A stretch of DNA of 64,000 bases from Pseudomonas putida. GTDB taxonomy: Bacteria > Pseudomonadota > Gammaproteobacteria > Pseudomonadales > Pseudomonadaceae. A model generated the notes under the pieces. The model searched no databases. It was not told the DNA's origin and saw nothing but the letters and a program-made list of their open reading frames with translations. Each line of letters starts with the position of its first letter. Within the stretch, counting starts at the first letter, position 1. A program made the translations under genes and the position numbers. The DNA is taken from assembly GCA_041879295.1 (NCBI GenBank), contig CP047152.1, forward strand, positions 5,151,501 to 5,215,500. Reading direction: 5' to 3'. This document shows, one piece after another, positions 34,814 to 42,845 of this stretch.

Positions 34814-37383
34814 GAATTGCTCTTGCTTTTGCGTGGCGCGCCGGACTTCGACGGGCCTTTACGGTGCTTGGTCGGCTTGCCGGACGGCTTGCCACCTTTC
34901 TCGGATTTGCTGCCGGCACTGCTGCGCGCGTCGGTCATCAGCGCTTTCTTCATCTCGCGGCTTTTACGCACTTCAGCGTTACGCTGCACAGCATCCTTGG
35001 GGAAGTACGCTTCGGACGCTTCGCTTTTGCGGCTGCGCGGCTTGGGCGTGGCTTTCGCTTCGGTTGCCGGCTGTTGCTCGGTTTTTTCGGCAGCCGGCGC
35101 GGCACCCCGCTGCTTGCGGCCGATCGGTGCGGCAAGGGTCTTTTCCGACACTTCGAAGTCGATCTTGCGCTCATCCAGGTCAACACGCATGACCTTCACT
35201 TCGATGGTGTCGCCCAAGCGGAAGCTGCGACCGGTACGCTCGCCGGCCAGGCGATGGTGTACCGGGTCGAAGTGGTAGTAGTCACCCGGCAACGCACTGA
35301 CGTGCACCAGGCCCTCTACATAGATATCGGTCAGCTCGACGAACAGGCCGAAACCGGTCACCGCGGTGATCACGCCCGGGAAGGTCTCGCCCACGCGATC
35401 CTTCATGAACTCGCACTTGAGCCAGTTGACCACGTCACGGGTGGCTTCGTCAGCCCGACGCTCGGTCATCGAGCACTGCTCGCCGAGTTGCTCCAGGGTG
35501 TTTTCGTCGTACGGGTAGATACGCGCCTTGGGGATGCTCATGGCACCGGCACGCTTGACGTGCGGGGTATCAACCTTGGAGCGGATGATGCTGCGGATGG
35601 CGCGGTGCACCAGCAGGTCAGGGTACCGGCGAATCGGCGAGGTGAAGTGGGTGTACGCCTCGTAGTTCAGGCCGAAGTGGCCGTTGTTCTCGGTGCTGTA
35701 CACGGCCTGGCTCAGCGAGCGCAGCATCACCGTCTGGATCAGGTGGAAGTCCGGGCGGCCGGCGATGCTCGCCAGCAGGGCCTGGTAATCCTTCGGCGAC
35801 GGGTCCTTGCCCTTGTGCAGGCTCAGGCCCAACTCACCCAGGAAGGCACGCAGTTTTTCCAGGCGCTCCGGTGGAGGGCCGTCGTGCACGCGGTACAACG
35901 CCGGTACACCGTGCTTCTGCAGGAACTCGGCAGTGGCCACGTTGGCCGCCAGCATGCATTCCTCGATCAGCTTGTGGGCATCGTTACGCACTGTCGGGCG
36001 AATTTCAGCGATCTTGCGCTGATCACCGAAAATGATGCGGGTTTCCTGGGTTTCGAAGTCGATGGCACCACGCGTGTGACGCGCTTCCACCAGCACCTTG
36101 TACAGGTTGTACAGGTTTTTCAGGTCGGGCACGACCTCCTTGTACTCCTCGCGCAGCGCCTTGCCCTCACGGGTGCGGGCATGCTCGAGCATGCTGCTGA
36201 CCTTGTTGTAGGTCAGGCGGGCGTGGGAGTGGATCACGCCTTCGTAGAACTGATAGTCGACCATCTGGCCGGCTTTGTTCATGGTCATTTCACAGACCAT
36301 GGCCAACCGGTCGACGTGCGGGTTCAGCGAGCACAGGCCGTTGGACAGCTCTTCGGGGAGCATCGGCACCACGCGCTCGGGGAAGTACACCGAGTTGCCG
36401 CGCTGCTGGGCTTCGACATCCAGGGCAGAGCCCAGACGCACGTAGCTGGAAACGTCAGCGATGGCCACGTACAGGCGCCAGCCACCGGAGAACAGACGCA
36501 GCTTGCCCAGCGGTTCGCAATAAACGGCATCGTCGAAGTCGCGGGCGTCTTCACCGTCGATGGTGACGAACGGCAGATGGCGCAGGTCGACACGCTTCTC
36601 TTTGTCCTTCTCCTCGACTTCGGAGCGGAACTTGCGTGCTTCCTTGACCACATCATTGGGCCACACGTGCGGAATGTCGTAGCTGCGCAGGGCAACGTCG
36701 ATTTCCATGCCCGGCGCCATGTAGTTGCCGATGACCTCGACCACATCGCCTTGCGGCTGGAAGCGCGGCGTTGGCCAGTGGGTGATCTTGATCTCGACGA
36801 ACTGGCCGATCTTGGCACCGCCGTTACGCCCGGCGGTCACCAGCACTTCCTGCTGGATCTTCGGGTTGTCCGGGGTTACGTAACCGATGCCGCCTTCTTC
36901 GAAATAGCGGCCGACCACGCTTTCGTGGGCACGAGAGATGACTTCGACCAGCACGCCCTCACGGCGGCCACGACGGTCGACACCGGAGACGCGGGCCAGG
37001 CCGCGGTCACCATCAAACACCAGTCGCATCTGCGACGGGCTGAGGAACAGATCTTCGCTGCCGTCATCGGGAATAAGGAAGCCGAAGCCGTCGCGATGGC
37101 CGGAGACGCGACCACAGATCAGGTCCAGCTTGTCTACCGGGGCATAAGTGCCGCGCCGGGTATAGATAAGCTGGCCATCGCGCTCCATGGCACGCAGGCG
37201 GCGGCGCAGGGCTTCGATCTGGTCTTCTTCATACAGACCGAACTCTTTTGCCAGCTCCTCGCGGGCAGCAGGTTCGCCTCGGTCGGCGAGACGCTGCAGG
37301 ATCAGCTCACGGCTGGGAATGGGGTTGTCGTATTTTTCCGCTTCGCGAGCGGCCTCGGGATCGAGGGATTGCCAATCGGCCAT
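34810..37383 (-). CDS. rnr: Ribonuclease R
   Basis: 857 residues from the ATG at 37383 (MADWQSLDPEAA); the frame upstream to 37596 is not family-like. Order: winged-helix N-terminus, two cold-shock OB domains, the RNB catalytic domain with DGEDARDFDDAVYCE near residue 270 carrying the Mg-binding Asp residues, an S1 domain near 640-725 and a long Lys/Arg/Ser-rich tail. Processive 3'-5' exonuclease for structured RNA. It is followed by rlmB with a 4-bp overlap. Confidence 0.96.
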   Translation of the reverse strand: MADWQSLDPEAAREAEKYDNPIPSRELILQRLADRGEPAAREELAKEFGLYEEDQIEALRRRLRAMERDGQLIYTRRGTYAPVDKLDLICGRVSGHRDGFGFLIPDDGSEDLFLSPSQMRLVFDGDRGLARVSGVDRRGRREGVLVEVISRAHESVVGRYFEEGGIGYVTPDNPKIQQEVLVTAGRNGGAKIGQFVEIKITHWPTPRFQPQGDVVEVIGNYMAPGMEIDVALRSYDIPHVWPNDVVKEARKFRSEVEEKDKEKRVDLRHLPFVTIDGEDARDFDDAVYCEPLGKLRLFSGGWRLYVAIADVSSYVRLGSALDVEAQQRGNSVYFPERVVPMLPEELSNGLCSLNPHVDRLAMVCEMTMNKAGQMVDYQFYEGVIHSHARLTYNKVSSMLEHARTREGKALREEYKEVVPDLKNLYNLYKVLVEARHTRGAIDFETQETRIIFGDQRKIAEIRPTVRNDAHKLIEECMLAANVATAEFLQKHGVPALYRVHDGPPPERLEKLRAFLGELGLSLHKGKDPSPKDYQALLASIAGRPDFHLIQTVMLRSLSQAVYSTENNGHFGLNYEAYTHFTSPIRRYPDLLVHRAIRSIIRSKVDTPHVKRAGAMSIPKARIYPYDENTLEQLGEQCSMTERRADEATRDVVNWLKCEFMKDRVGETFPGVITAVTGFGLFVELTDIYVEGLVHVSALPGDYYHFDPVHHRLAGERTGRSFRLGDTIEVKVMRVDLDERKIDFEVSEKTLAAPIGRKQRGAAPAAEKTEQQPATEAKATPKPRSRKSEASEAYFPKDAVQRNAEVRKSREMKKALMTDARSSAGSKSEKGGKPSGKPTKHRKGPSKSGAPRKSKSNS

Positions 37384-37546
37384 CAGAAGGGGTTCACCTT
37401 GGGGTATATAGATATGAATTCTGGCATAGGCGTATTGAAACCGGAAATGTCTGCCTTGGACAGCCCCCGCTGCAGTGCATAAACAGCAGAAATAGGCTTG
37501 TGGAATCAACGGGTTGAATTTTTTGAATTTTTTTTCGGCTGGGGGC

Positions 37547-37575
37547 TTTACAGCCTTGGGGAGCGTCCGTATAGT
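37547..37575 (+). promoter_or_regulatory. Sigma-70 promoter of the tRNA-Leu genes
   Basis: TTTACA (37547-37552), 17-bp spacer, TATAGT (37570-37575), followed by GCGCACC, a GC-rich discriminator typical of stable-RNA promoters. It lies 81 bp before the first tRNA, in the gap from rnr's start (37384). Confidence 0.7.
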
Positions 37576-37655
37576 GCGCACCACAACGACGGACAACCCC
37601 GAAGTTGTAGTAGAGATGAACGACGCTGTAAAGCATCAAGTAACCTCGAATGTGT

Positions 37656-37742
37656 GCCCAGGTGGCGGAATTGGTAGACGCGCTGGTTTCAGGTATCAGT
37701 GACCGCAAGGTCGTGGAAGTTCGAGTCTTCTCCTGGGCACCA
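37656..37742 (+). tRNA. tRNA-Leu (anticodon CAG), copy 1
   Basis: 87 nt including encoded CCA. Acceptor GCCCAGG pairs with CCTGGGC; anticodon stem CTGGT/ATCAG encloses loop TTCAGGT, anticodon CAG, reading CUG; a long variable arm (class II) and T-loop TTCGAGT are present. Confidence 0.95.
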
Positions 37743-37830
37743 AATATTTTCAAGTAACAGATGACCAAGGATCTGTTACTACTGTGTGAAAGCGAACGAT
37801 AGTCGCCTTCTGCAGATGATGTAAAGCTTT

Positions 37831-37917
37831 GCCCAGGTGGCGGAATTGGTAGACGCGCTGGTTTCAGGTATCAGTGACCGCAAGGTCGTGGAAGTTCGAG
37901 TCTTCTCCTGGGCACCA
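37831..37917 (+). tRNA. tRNA-Leu (anticodon CAG), copy 2
   Basis: 87 nt, identical to copy 1, 88 bp downstream; the spacers differ. Both are probably in one transcript from the promoter at 37547 and are processed at the CCA ends. Confidence 0.95.
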
Positions 37918-37920
37918 TAC

Positions 37921-37952
37921 AAAAACCCACTAGCTTGCTAGTGGGTTTTTTC
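37921..37952 (+). terminator. Terminator of the tRNA-Leu operon
   Basis: A 14-bp inverted repeat (37921-37934 / 37937-37950, stem centre CACTAGC/GCTAGTG) ending in TTTTTT three bp after the second tRNA. Confidence 0.9.
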
Positions 37953-38094
37953 TTGCCTGCGATTTTTTGTGCCCCCCTCCTCGATACGCGCACGTTGTAA
38001 GAGCGGGCTCACCCGCGAATCCCCCCCTACAGGCAACACACCCCAACCCCTTGCACCATGGTCTGACCATGAATTTCTCGTCACCCGGCCACTT

Positions 38095-38113
38095 GAGAAA
38101 GAATTTCGTTTAC
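38095..38113 (+). promoter_or_regulatory. Weak Fur-box-like site before the iron-type ABC gene
   Basis: The 19-mer here matches the Fur consensus at 11 of 19 positions by eye, 43 bp before the binding-protein start. Suggested mainly by the gene's likely substrate. A single degenerate REP arm lies just upstream (about 38002-38035); the rest of the gap is empty. Confidence 0.25.
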
Positions 38114-38155
38114 CATTGTTTCCAAATATGTAGCCGTAAGCGAGGAAGTACCCGC

Positions 38156-39169
38156 ATGACGATCCGCCCGCAACCGCTGATGCGTACCTTGGCCGCCGCA
38201 CTGCTGAGCCTGGTCATCGGCGCTCCGGCCGCCATGGCAGACGCACCGGTCACGCTGACCATGTACAACGGTCAGCACAAGGAAATCGGCGAAGCCATTG
38301 CCAAGGCCTATGAGGCCAAGACCGGCATCCACATCGACATCCGCAAAGGCAGCAGCAATCAGCTTGCCAGCCAGATCATCGAGGAAGGCGACCGCTCGCC
38401 GGCCGACATCATCTACACAGAAGAGTCCCCGCCCCTGAACAACCTGGGTGAGCTGGGCCTGCTGGCCAAGATTGACGACGCCACGTTGAACATGATGCCC
38501 AAGGAGTACGTTGGCGCCAACGGCACCTGGATGGGTATCACCGCCCGTACGCGCATCGTGGTGTACAACCCGAAGAAAGTCGACGAGAAAGACCTGCCGA
38601 CCACAGTGATGGACTTCGCCAACCCTGAGTGGGAAGGCCGCGTCGGCTACGTCCCCACCAGCGGTGCGTTCCAGGAGCAGGCCGTGGCCATTCTGAAGAT
38701 GCACGGGCGTGAAGCCACCGAAGAATGGTTGACCGGCCTGAAAGCCTTCGGCAAGACCTACACCAACAACATGGTTGCCCTCAAAGCCGTAGAAAAGGGT
38801 GAAGTGGCTGCGGTACTGGTGAACAACTACTACTGGTACGCGCTTGAACGCGAACGCGGCAAGCTGGACACCAAGCTCTATTACCTGGCCGACGGCGATG
38901 CTGGCAACCTGGTTACTATCTCCGGCGCAGGCGTGGTCAAGGCCAGCAAACACCCGAAAGAAGCCCAGGCCCTGCTCAACTGGATGGCCAGCGAGGAAGG
39001 CCAGCGCGTGATTACCCAGACCACCGCCGAGTACCCGCTGCACAAGGGCATGGTTTCTGACCGCGGCCTGAAGCCGTTCGACGAACTGCGCCCGCCGAAG
39101 ATCTCGCCAGCTGACCTGGGCAATGCCGAGGAAGCCATCGAACTTGAGCGTGAGGTCGGCCTGCTCTGA
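38156..39169 (+). CDS. Ferric-iron type ABC transporter binding protein
   Basis: 337 residues from the ATG at 38156, which has GAGGA upstream and opens a signal peptide (LAAALLSLVIGAPAAMA-D); the longer frame from 37967 is rejected. The fold is the FbpA/SBP family: VTLTMYNGQHKEIGEAIAKA near the mature start, GDRSPADIIYTEE near 82, and a Tyr pair NNYYWYALERE near 222 where FbpA proteins bind Fe(III). The permease gene overlaps its stop by 1 base (TGATG). Confidence 0.88.
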   Translation: MTIRPQPLMRTLAAALLSLVIGAPAAMADAPVTLTMYNGQHKEIGEAIAKAYEAKTGIHIDIRKGSSNQLASQIIEEGDRSPADIIYTEESPPLNNLGELGLLAKIDDATLNMMPKEYVGANGTWMGITARTRIVVYNPKKVDEKDLPTTVMDFANPEWEGRVGYVPTSGAFQEQAVAILKMHGREATEEWLTGLKAFGKTYTNNMVALKAVEKGEVAAVLVNNYYWYALERERGKLDTKLYYLADGDAGNLVTISGAGVVKASKHPKEAQALLNWMASEEGQRVITQTTAEYPLHKGMVSDRGLKPFDELRPPKISPADLGNAEEAIELEREVGLL

Positions 39170-40734
39170 TGACTGCCGCCCTGTCCGAACCGGTGCCGGT
39201 ACGCTTCGTACCGCGCCGCAAGCGCCCTTCCATCTGGGTAGTGCTGCCTGTGCTGTTCCTAGTGGCAATGAGCTTGCTGCCACTGGCTTATGTCGCCATC
39301 AAAGCCTGGGAAGCCGGCTGGCGCGAAGCTTTGCACCTGCTGTGGCGGCCCTTTGTCTGGGGGCTGATGCGCAACACCCTGATGCTGATGGTCGGGGTGA
39401 CGCTGACCTGCATGGTGGTCGGCCTGGCACTGGCCTGGCTGCTGGAGCGCAGCAACCTGGCCGGCCGCCGGTTGTGGGGCGTGGTGCTGTGCCTGCCATT
39501 CGCCGTGCCGTCGTTCGTCAGCAGCTTCACCTGGGTGTCGCTAAGTTCGGACTTTGAAGGCCTGGGCGGCGCGATCATGGTCATGGCCCTGTCCAAGTAC
39601 CCGCTGGTGTTCCTGCCCGTTGCCGCAACCCTGCGCAACCTTGACACCTCGCTGGAGGAGTCGGCACGCACCTTGGGTTGCAGCCGCTGGGGCGTGTTCA
39701 GCAAAGTCACCCTGCCGCTGCTGTGGCCGTCGATGCTCGGCGGTGCGCTACTGATTGCCCTGCATATGCTGGTGGAGTTTGGCGCGCTGTCGATCCTCGG
39801 CCTGCAAACCTTTACCACGGCGATCTACCAGCAGTTCGAACTGGAGTTCAGCAATGCCAACGCGGCCATGCTGTCTGCCGTGCTGTTGGCGATGTGCCTG
39901 GCAATGCTGTGGCTGGAACTGCGGGTGCGCGGCAAAGCCCGCCATGTACGTATTGGCCAGGGCGTAGCGCGGCGTGCGCAACCGGTGCGGCTGCGCGGCT
40001 GGGCGGTGCTGGCGCAACTGTTCTGCGTGGGCCTGGCGGTGCTGGGCAGCGGCATTCCGCTGGCGATGCTCGGTTACTGGCTGAGCGTAGGTTCGTCGGC
40101 GGCATTTCCGGTGGCGGCCATCTCGAAGGCGTTGTTCACCTCGCTGTCGGTGTCGCTGGGCGGTGCTGGCTTCTGTGTGCTGCTGGCTCTGCCTATCAGC
40201 TTTTTAGTGGTGCGCTACAAAGGCCGCCTGGCGATCTGGGCCGAGCGCCTGCCCTATCTGCTGCACGCCCTGCCCGGCTTGGTGATTGCCCTGACCCTGG
40301 TGTTTTTCGCCCTGCACTACGTGCCGGCGCTGTACCAGACCACGGCGCTGCTGCTGCTGGCCTACGCGCTGCTGTTCCTGCCGCTGGCCCAGTCGCCGGT
40401 GCGCACCGCGCTTAACAAGGCTTCGCCGACGCTGGAAGAAGCCGCACGCACCCTGGGCGCCAGCAGCTTTGCCGCGTTCTGCCGGGTGACCTTGCCGATC
40501 ATCTTCCCGGCCATGGCAGCGGCCTTTGCACTGGTGTTCCTGGATGCCATGAAGGAGCTGACGGCTACCCTGCTGCTCAGCCCGACCGGCATGACCACCC
40601 TGGCCACCGAAGTGTGGGCGCATACGGCCAATGTCGAGTTCGCGGCGGCGGCGCCGTATGCGGCGCTGCTGATCGTGGTGTCGGGGTTGCCGGTTTACTT
40701 GCTGACTACGCGGATGTATTTGAACAAGGCTTGA
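39169..40734 (+). CDS. Ferric-iron type ABC transporter permease (fused double domain)
   Basis: 521 residues with two BPD_transp_1 domains in tandem, about twelve membrane helices, as in FbpB/SfuB. The two EAA loops are visible: LEESARTLGCSRWGVFSKVT near 162 and LEEAARTLGASSFAAFCRVT near 420, both docking sites for the ATPase. No ATPase gene follows; it must be supplied from elsewhere. Confidence 0.9.
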   Translation: MTAALSEPVPVRFVPRRKRPSIWVVLPVLFLVAMSLLPLAYVAIKAWEAGWREALHLLWRPFVWGLMRNTLMLMVGVTLTCMVVGLALAWLLERSNLAGRRLWGVVLCLPFAVPSFVSSFTWVSLSSDFEGLGGAIMVMALSKYPLVFLPVAATLRNLDTSLEESARTLGCSRWGVFSKVTLPLLWPSMLGGALLIALHMLVEFGALSILGLQTFTTAIYQQFELEFSNANAAMLSAVLLAMCLAMLWLELRVRGKARHVRIGQGVARRAQPVRLRGWAVLAQLFCVGLAVLGSGIPLAMLGYWLSVGSSAAFPVAAISKALFTSLSVSLGGAGFCVLLALPISFLVVRYKGRLAIWAERLPYLLHALPGLVIALTLVFFALHYVPALYQTTALLLLAYALLFLPLAQSPVRTALNKASPTLEEAARTLGASSFAAFCRVTLPIIFPAMAAAFALVFLDAMKELTATLLLSPTGMTTLATEVWAHTANVEFAAAAPYAALLIVVSGLPVYLLTTRMYLNKA

Positions 40735-40797
40735 AAGCTTGCCCAGGCCGCCATGTGGCCTGGGCACAAGCCTGAGTGCCTAGACTTCATCACAAGT

Positions 40798-41172
40798 TCA
40801 CTTTAAAACTCCCACTAGCCAGTTGAAAGCAAAGAACAAGGTCGTAGATACTACAAGCCCCACCCAAGAGGGCAACAAAACTCTTTCCATAGACCTTGGG
40901 AAACTCTCGAGATCTGAAATATCTGCCACACCTTTTCGAACAAACAACCCTGGAATCATGAGCATATTTGCCGCCAGGCAAGTACGCATTAATTTTCCAG
41001 CAAGGCCAGCCGCTGAAAAGTTCCCCCTATTATCCTGAATATACTTGCATTTCGCTAAAGCTTTTTCGATAGCTTCTATAGATCGACAAGCAAAGTAAAT
41101 CATCACACACACGCTGATTGACATACAAGCGAGCAGGATAGATGCGATTATCGTCATTGCTTCGGTACTCAT
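40798..41172 (-). CDS. Small membrane protein, candidate immunity protein 2
   Basis: 124 residues from the ATG at 41172 (a GAGAG lies upstream; an ATG seven codons earlier is possible). Hydrophobic segments at about residues 5-28 and 100-120 flank a basic centre. It is a clear paralogue of the gene at 41388-41762: both have the same length and share GKLMR/GKVMR, FVRKG/SVRKG and a C-terminal helix. Codon use is AT-rich. Family not recognised; paired with a broken Hcp locus, so immunity is inferred. Confidence 0.7.
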   Translation of the reverse strand: MSTEAMTIIASILLACMSISVCVMIYFACRSIEAIEKALAKCKYIQDNRGNFSAAGLAGKLMRTCLAANMLMIPGLFVRKGVADISDLESFPRSMERVLLPSWVGLVVSTTLFFAFNWLVGVLK

Positions 41173-41191
41173 TTCCGCACTCTCATAAATC

Positions 41192-41338
41192 ACTGCGCAT
41201 CAGTTGGTACGTCTGGTGTACAGCCTGTTAACCAAGAAGCAGGCTTATGTTGAACAAGGTCTTGAAGAGTTCGGAACCAAGACCGGCAGGTCAGGGCTTT
41301 GCTTCGCAAAGCCCGAAAACTGGGGTATCAGTTGGTGA
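41192..41338 (+). pseudogene. C-terminal scrap of a transposase (IS110-like, tentative)
   Basis: In frame from about 41192 to the TGA at 41336-41338 the plus strand reads THQLVRLVYSLLTKKQAYVE and then QGLEEF, like the C-terminal end of IS110-family transposases. No upstream part of the gene remains. It sits between the two paralogous membrane-protein genes. A small hairpin (GGGCTTTGC / GCAAAGCCC) lies inside. Confidence 0.45.
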
Positions 41339-41387
41339 CTGCTTGAGTGCTTAGAAAACAATGGGTTGCATTCTGTTTGACCAGAGC

Positions 41388-41762
41388 TTACCTCAAGTAC
41401 TCTATCCAAACAAAAAAAAGAACAATCAATGCAATCAGCAAAATTTGTACAGTCCACAAGCGCACTAACAGCCTTTGCAGGTCGGCGGAAACCTTAGCAA
41501 TATCATTGCGATCTAATAGGCCCTTTCGAACGCTAAAATATTTCATAGACAGCATTGCAGAAATTGATCCTAGCCGCATGACTTTCCCAAGTAGCCCAGC
41601 ATGAGAATATATTTCTCTGTTCACAGCCACCATTCGGCTATTTGACAAGATTGATTCGATACGATCCAGATATCGATACGCAACGAATACCCACACACCA
41701 AACATCAAAAACGGCGAGATAATTACAAACACACCAAGCACTGCCAGGTGCAAGTTACTCAT
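41388..41762 (-). CDS. Small membrane protein, candidate immunity protein 1
   Basis: 124 residues; two hydrophobic segments (about 8-28 and 102-121) around a basic middle (AGLLGKVMRLGS, SVRKGLLDRND). Its ATG overlaps the TGA ending the effector-tail remnant (ATGA), the usual coupling of a toxin gene with its immunity gene. AT-rich codon use. No known family recognised. Confidence 0.75.
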   Translation of the reverse strand: MSNLHLAVLGVFVIISPFLMFGVWVFVAYRYLDRIESILSNSRMVAVNREIYSHAGLLGKVMRLGSISAMLSMKYFSVRKGLLDRNDIAKVSADLQRLLVRLWTVQILLIALIVLFFVWIEYLR

Positions 41763-41895
41763 CGCACTGCCTCATACAAAATCTCCCCTACGCTTTCTCC
41801 CAATACCTCACCAAACTCACCGCCAGCAATACCTCCAGCCGCTCCCCCCAATACCGCACATGCGAAAGTTGCCGTTCCACCGGTGGGAATACCTA
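41759..41895 (-). pseudogene. C-terminal remnant of a lost protein (effector?)
   Basis: About 45 codons in a different frame from hcp read VGIPTGGTATFACAVLGGAA, then GGIAGGEFGEVLGESVGEIL, ending YEAVR and TGA. The Gly-zipper pattern is common at the ends of toxins and VgrG/Rhs-type effectors. It begins right where hcp breaks, so a deletion probably removed hcp's 3' half and most of this gene. Confidence 0.55.
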
Positions 41896-42159
41896 CAGCG
41901 ACAGCTTCACTTCCTTCAGGTGCTGCCCGGCACAGCGCGCCTCCAGCAGCTTGTAGCTGGCACTGTCCAGATACCTAGTGAAGGTGACGTTGGTGAGTGT
42001 GGTGCGGCCTGATGATGCGCCGCCCGCGGAGCTTGCGGTGGCAGAGGTGCTCTGGTTGGCACCGAACTTGTAGCCGATGATTTCGACCCAGTTGGCGTAC
42101 TGCTCGTCCAGTGCTTCGCCAGTGATCTCTGCGATTTGAATATAAGCATCGAAGGCCAA
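41893..42159 (-). pseudogene. hcp: Truncated hcp (type VI secretion tube protein)
   Basis: From a TTG start at 42159 (AGGAGAG upstream) 88 codons encode the Hcp N-terminal half: LAFDAYIQIAEITGEALDEQ at the start, YKFGANQSTSATASSAGGAS near 30, and LLEARCAGQHLKEV near the end, then a stop. Complete Hcp is about 172 residues, so the C-terminal beta strands are gone and it cannot form the tube ring. Upstream DNA (42160-42487) is probably its old promoter; I see no other gene there. Confidence 0.8.
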
Positions 42160-42487
42160 GCTTACCTCTCCTTGGTAATGATTGGACTGATAACGACGGT
42201 GTCCGGACATCGCTGCCGTGAGGTTGTTCCCGAAGGCGAATGGCGGATTGGCGCTGCGTGCCTTCAGATGCGACTGACCCTAGCGCCCTAGGCCCGATGC
42301 CGGAATCATACGCGTCCGGCCAGGGCCAATTTGAGAAATTGCCTACAAATTTGATGATGAATGCCGGGTGATCACGTCAAAAATGTTTCAAGTCGAGATT
42401 GGCCAACATCCGGCACACAATCGGCCGATAGCCAGTTCAGACAGGGATCGCATCAGGGCTGACAGGTGTTTGCCACAAGATATGCAG

Positions 42488-42734
42488 CGCGTGTGGGATC
42501 GAGCGCCGCCCGCGCGGCGCGCATCGCGAGCTGGCGCTCGCTCCTACGTTTGTTTCGGGCCAGTCACGCCTGTGATAGGCGCGCGCGACCGCCTTGTTTG
42601 TACGACGCAATATCGCGCCATGCGCCAAGGCGTTCGCGCGCAAATCCCATAGGAATAATTGGCACGAAACAAACGTAGGAGCGAGCGCCAGCTCGCGATG
42701 CGCGCCGCGCAGGCGGCGCTCGATCTCACACGCG
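42488..42734. repeat. Long inverted-repeat element, copy 2
   Basis: Arms 42488-42562 and 42660-42734 (75 bp, a few mismatches) around a 97-bp core in the same orientation as copy 3. Relative to copies 1 and 3, both arms carry the same extra bases (an added GC in GGCGCGCATC and an added G in AGCTGGCGCTC). It lies between the hcp remnant and the chemoreceptor gene. A lone degenerate REP-like hairpin follows near 42805-42837. Confidence 0.88.
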
Positions 42735-42845
42735 ATGAAGATGCTGTGACGAACACCTGCCAACCCTGACGGCCACCGCGCCGCTCCAAAACCTGCGCAA
42801 TACCTGTGGGAACCGGCTCGCCGGCGACAGGGCCAGCCCAGGCAA

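Noticed and set aside
34864..37482. 872-codon open frame antisense to rnr (and similar long antisense frames elsewhere)
   Set aside because: High GC opens antisense frames; the products are His/Gln/Ala/Val-rich without recognisable domains, while rnr is a clear family member.
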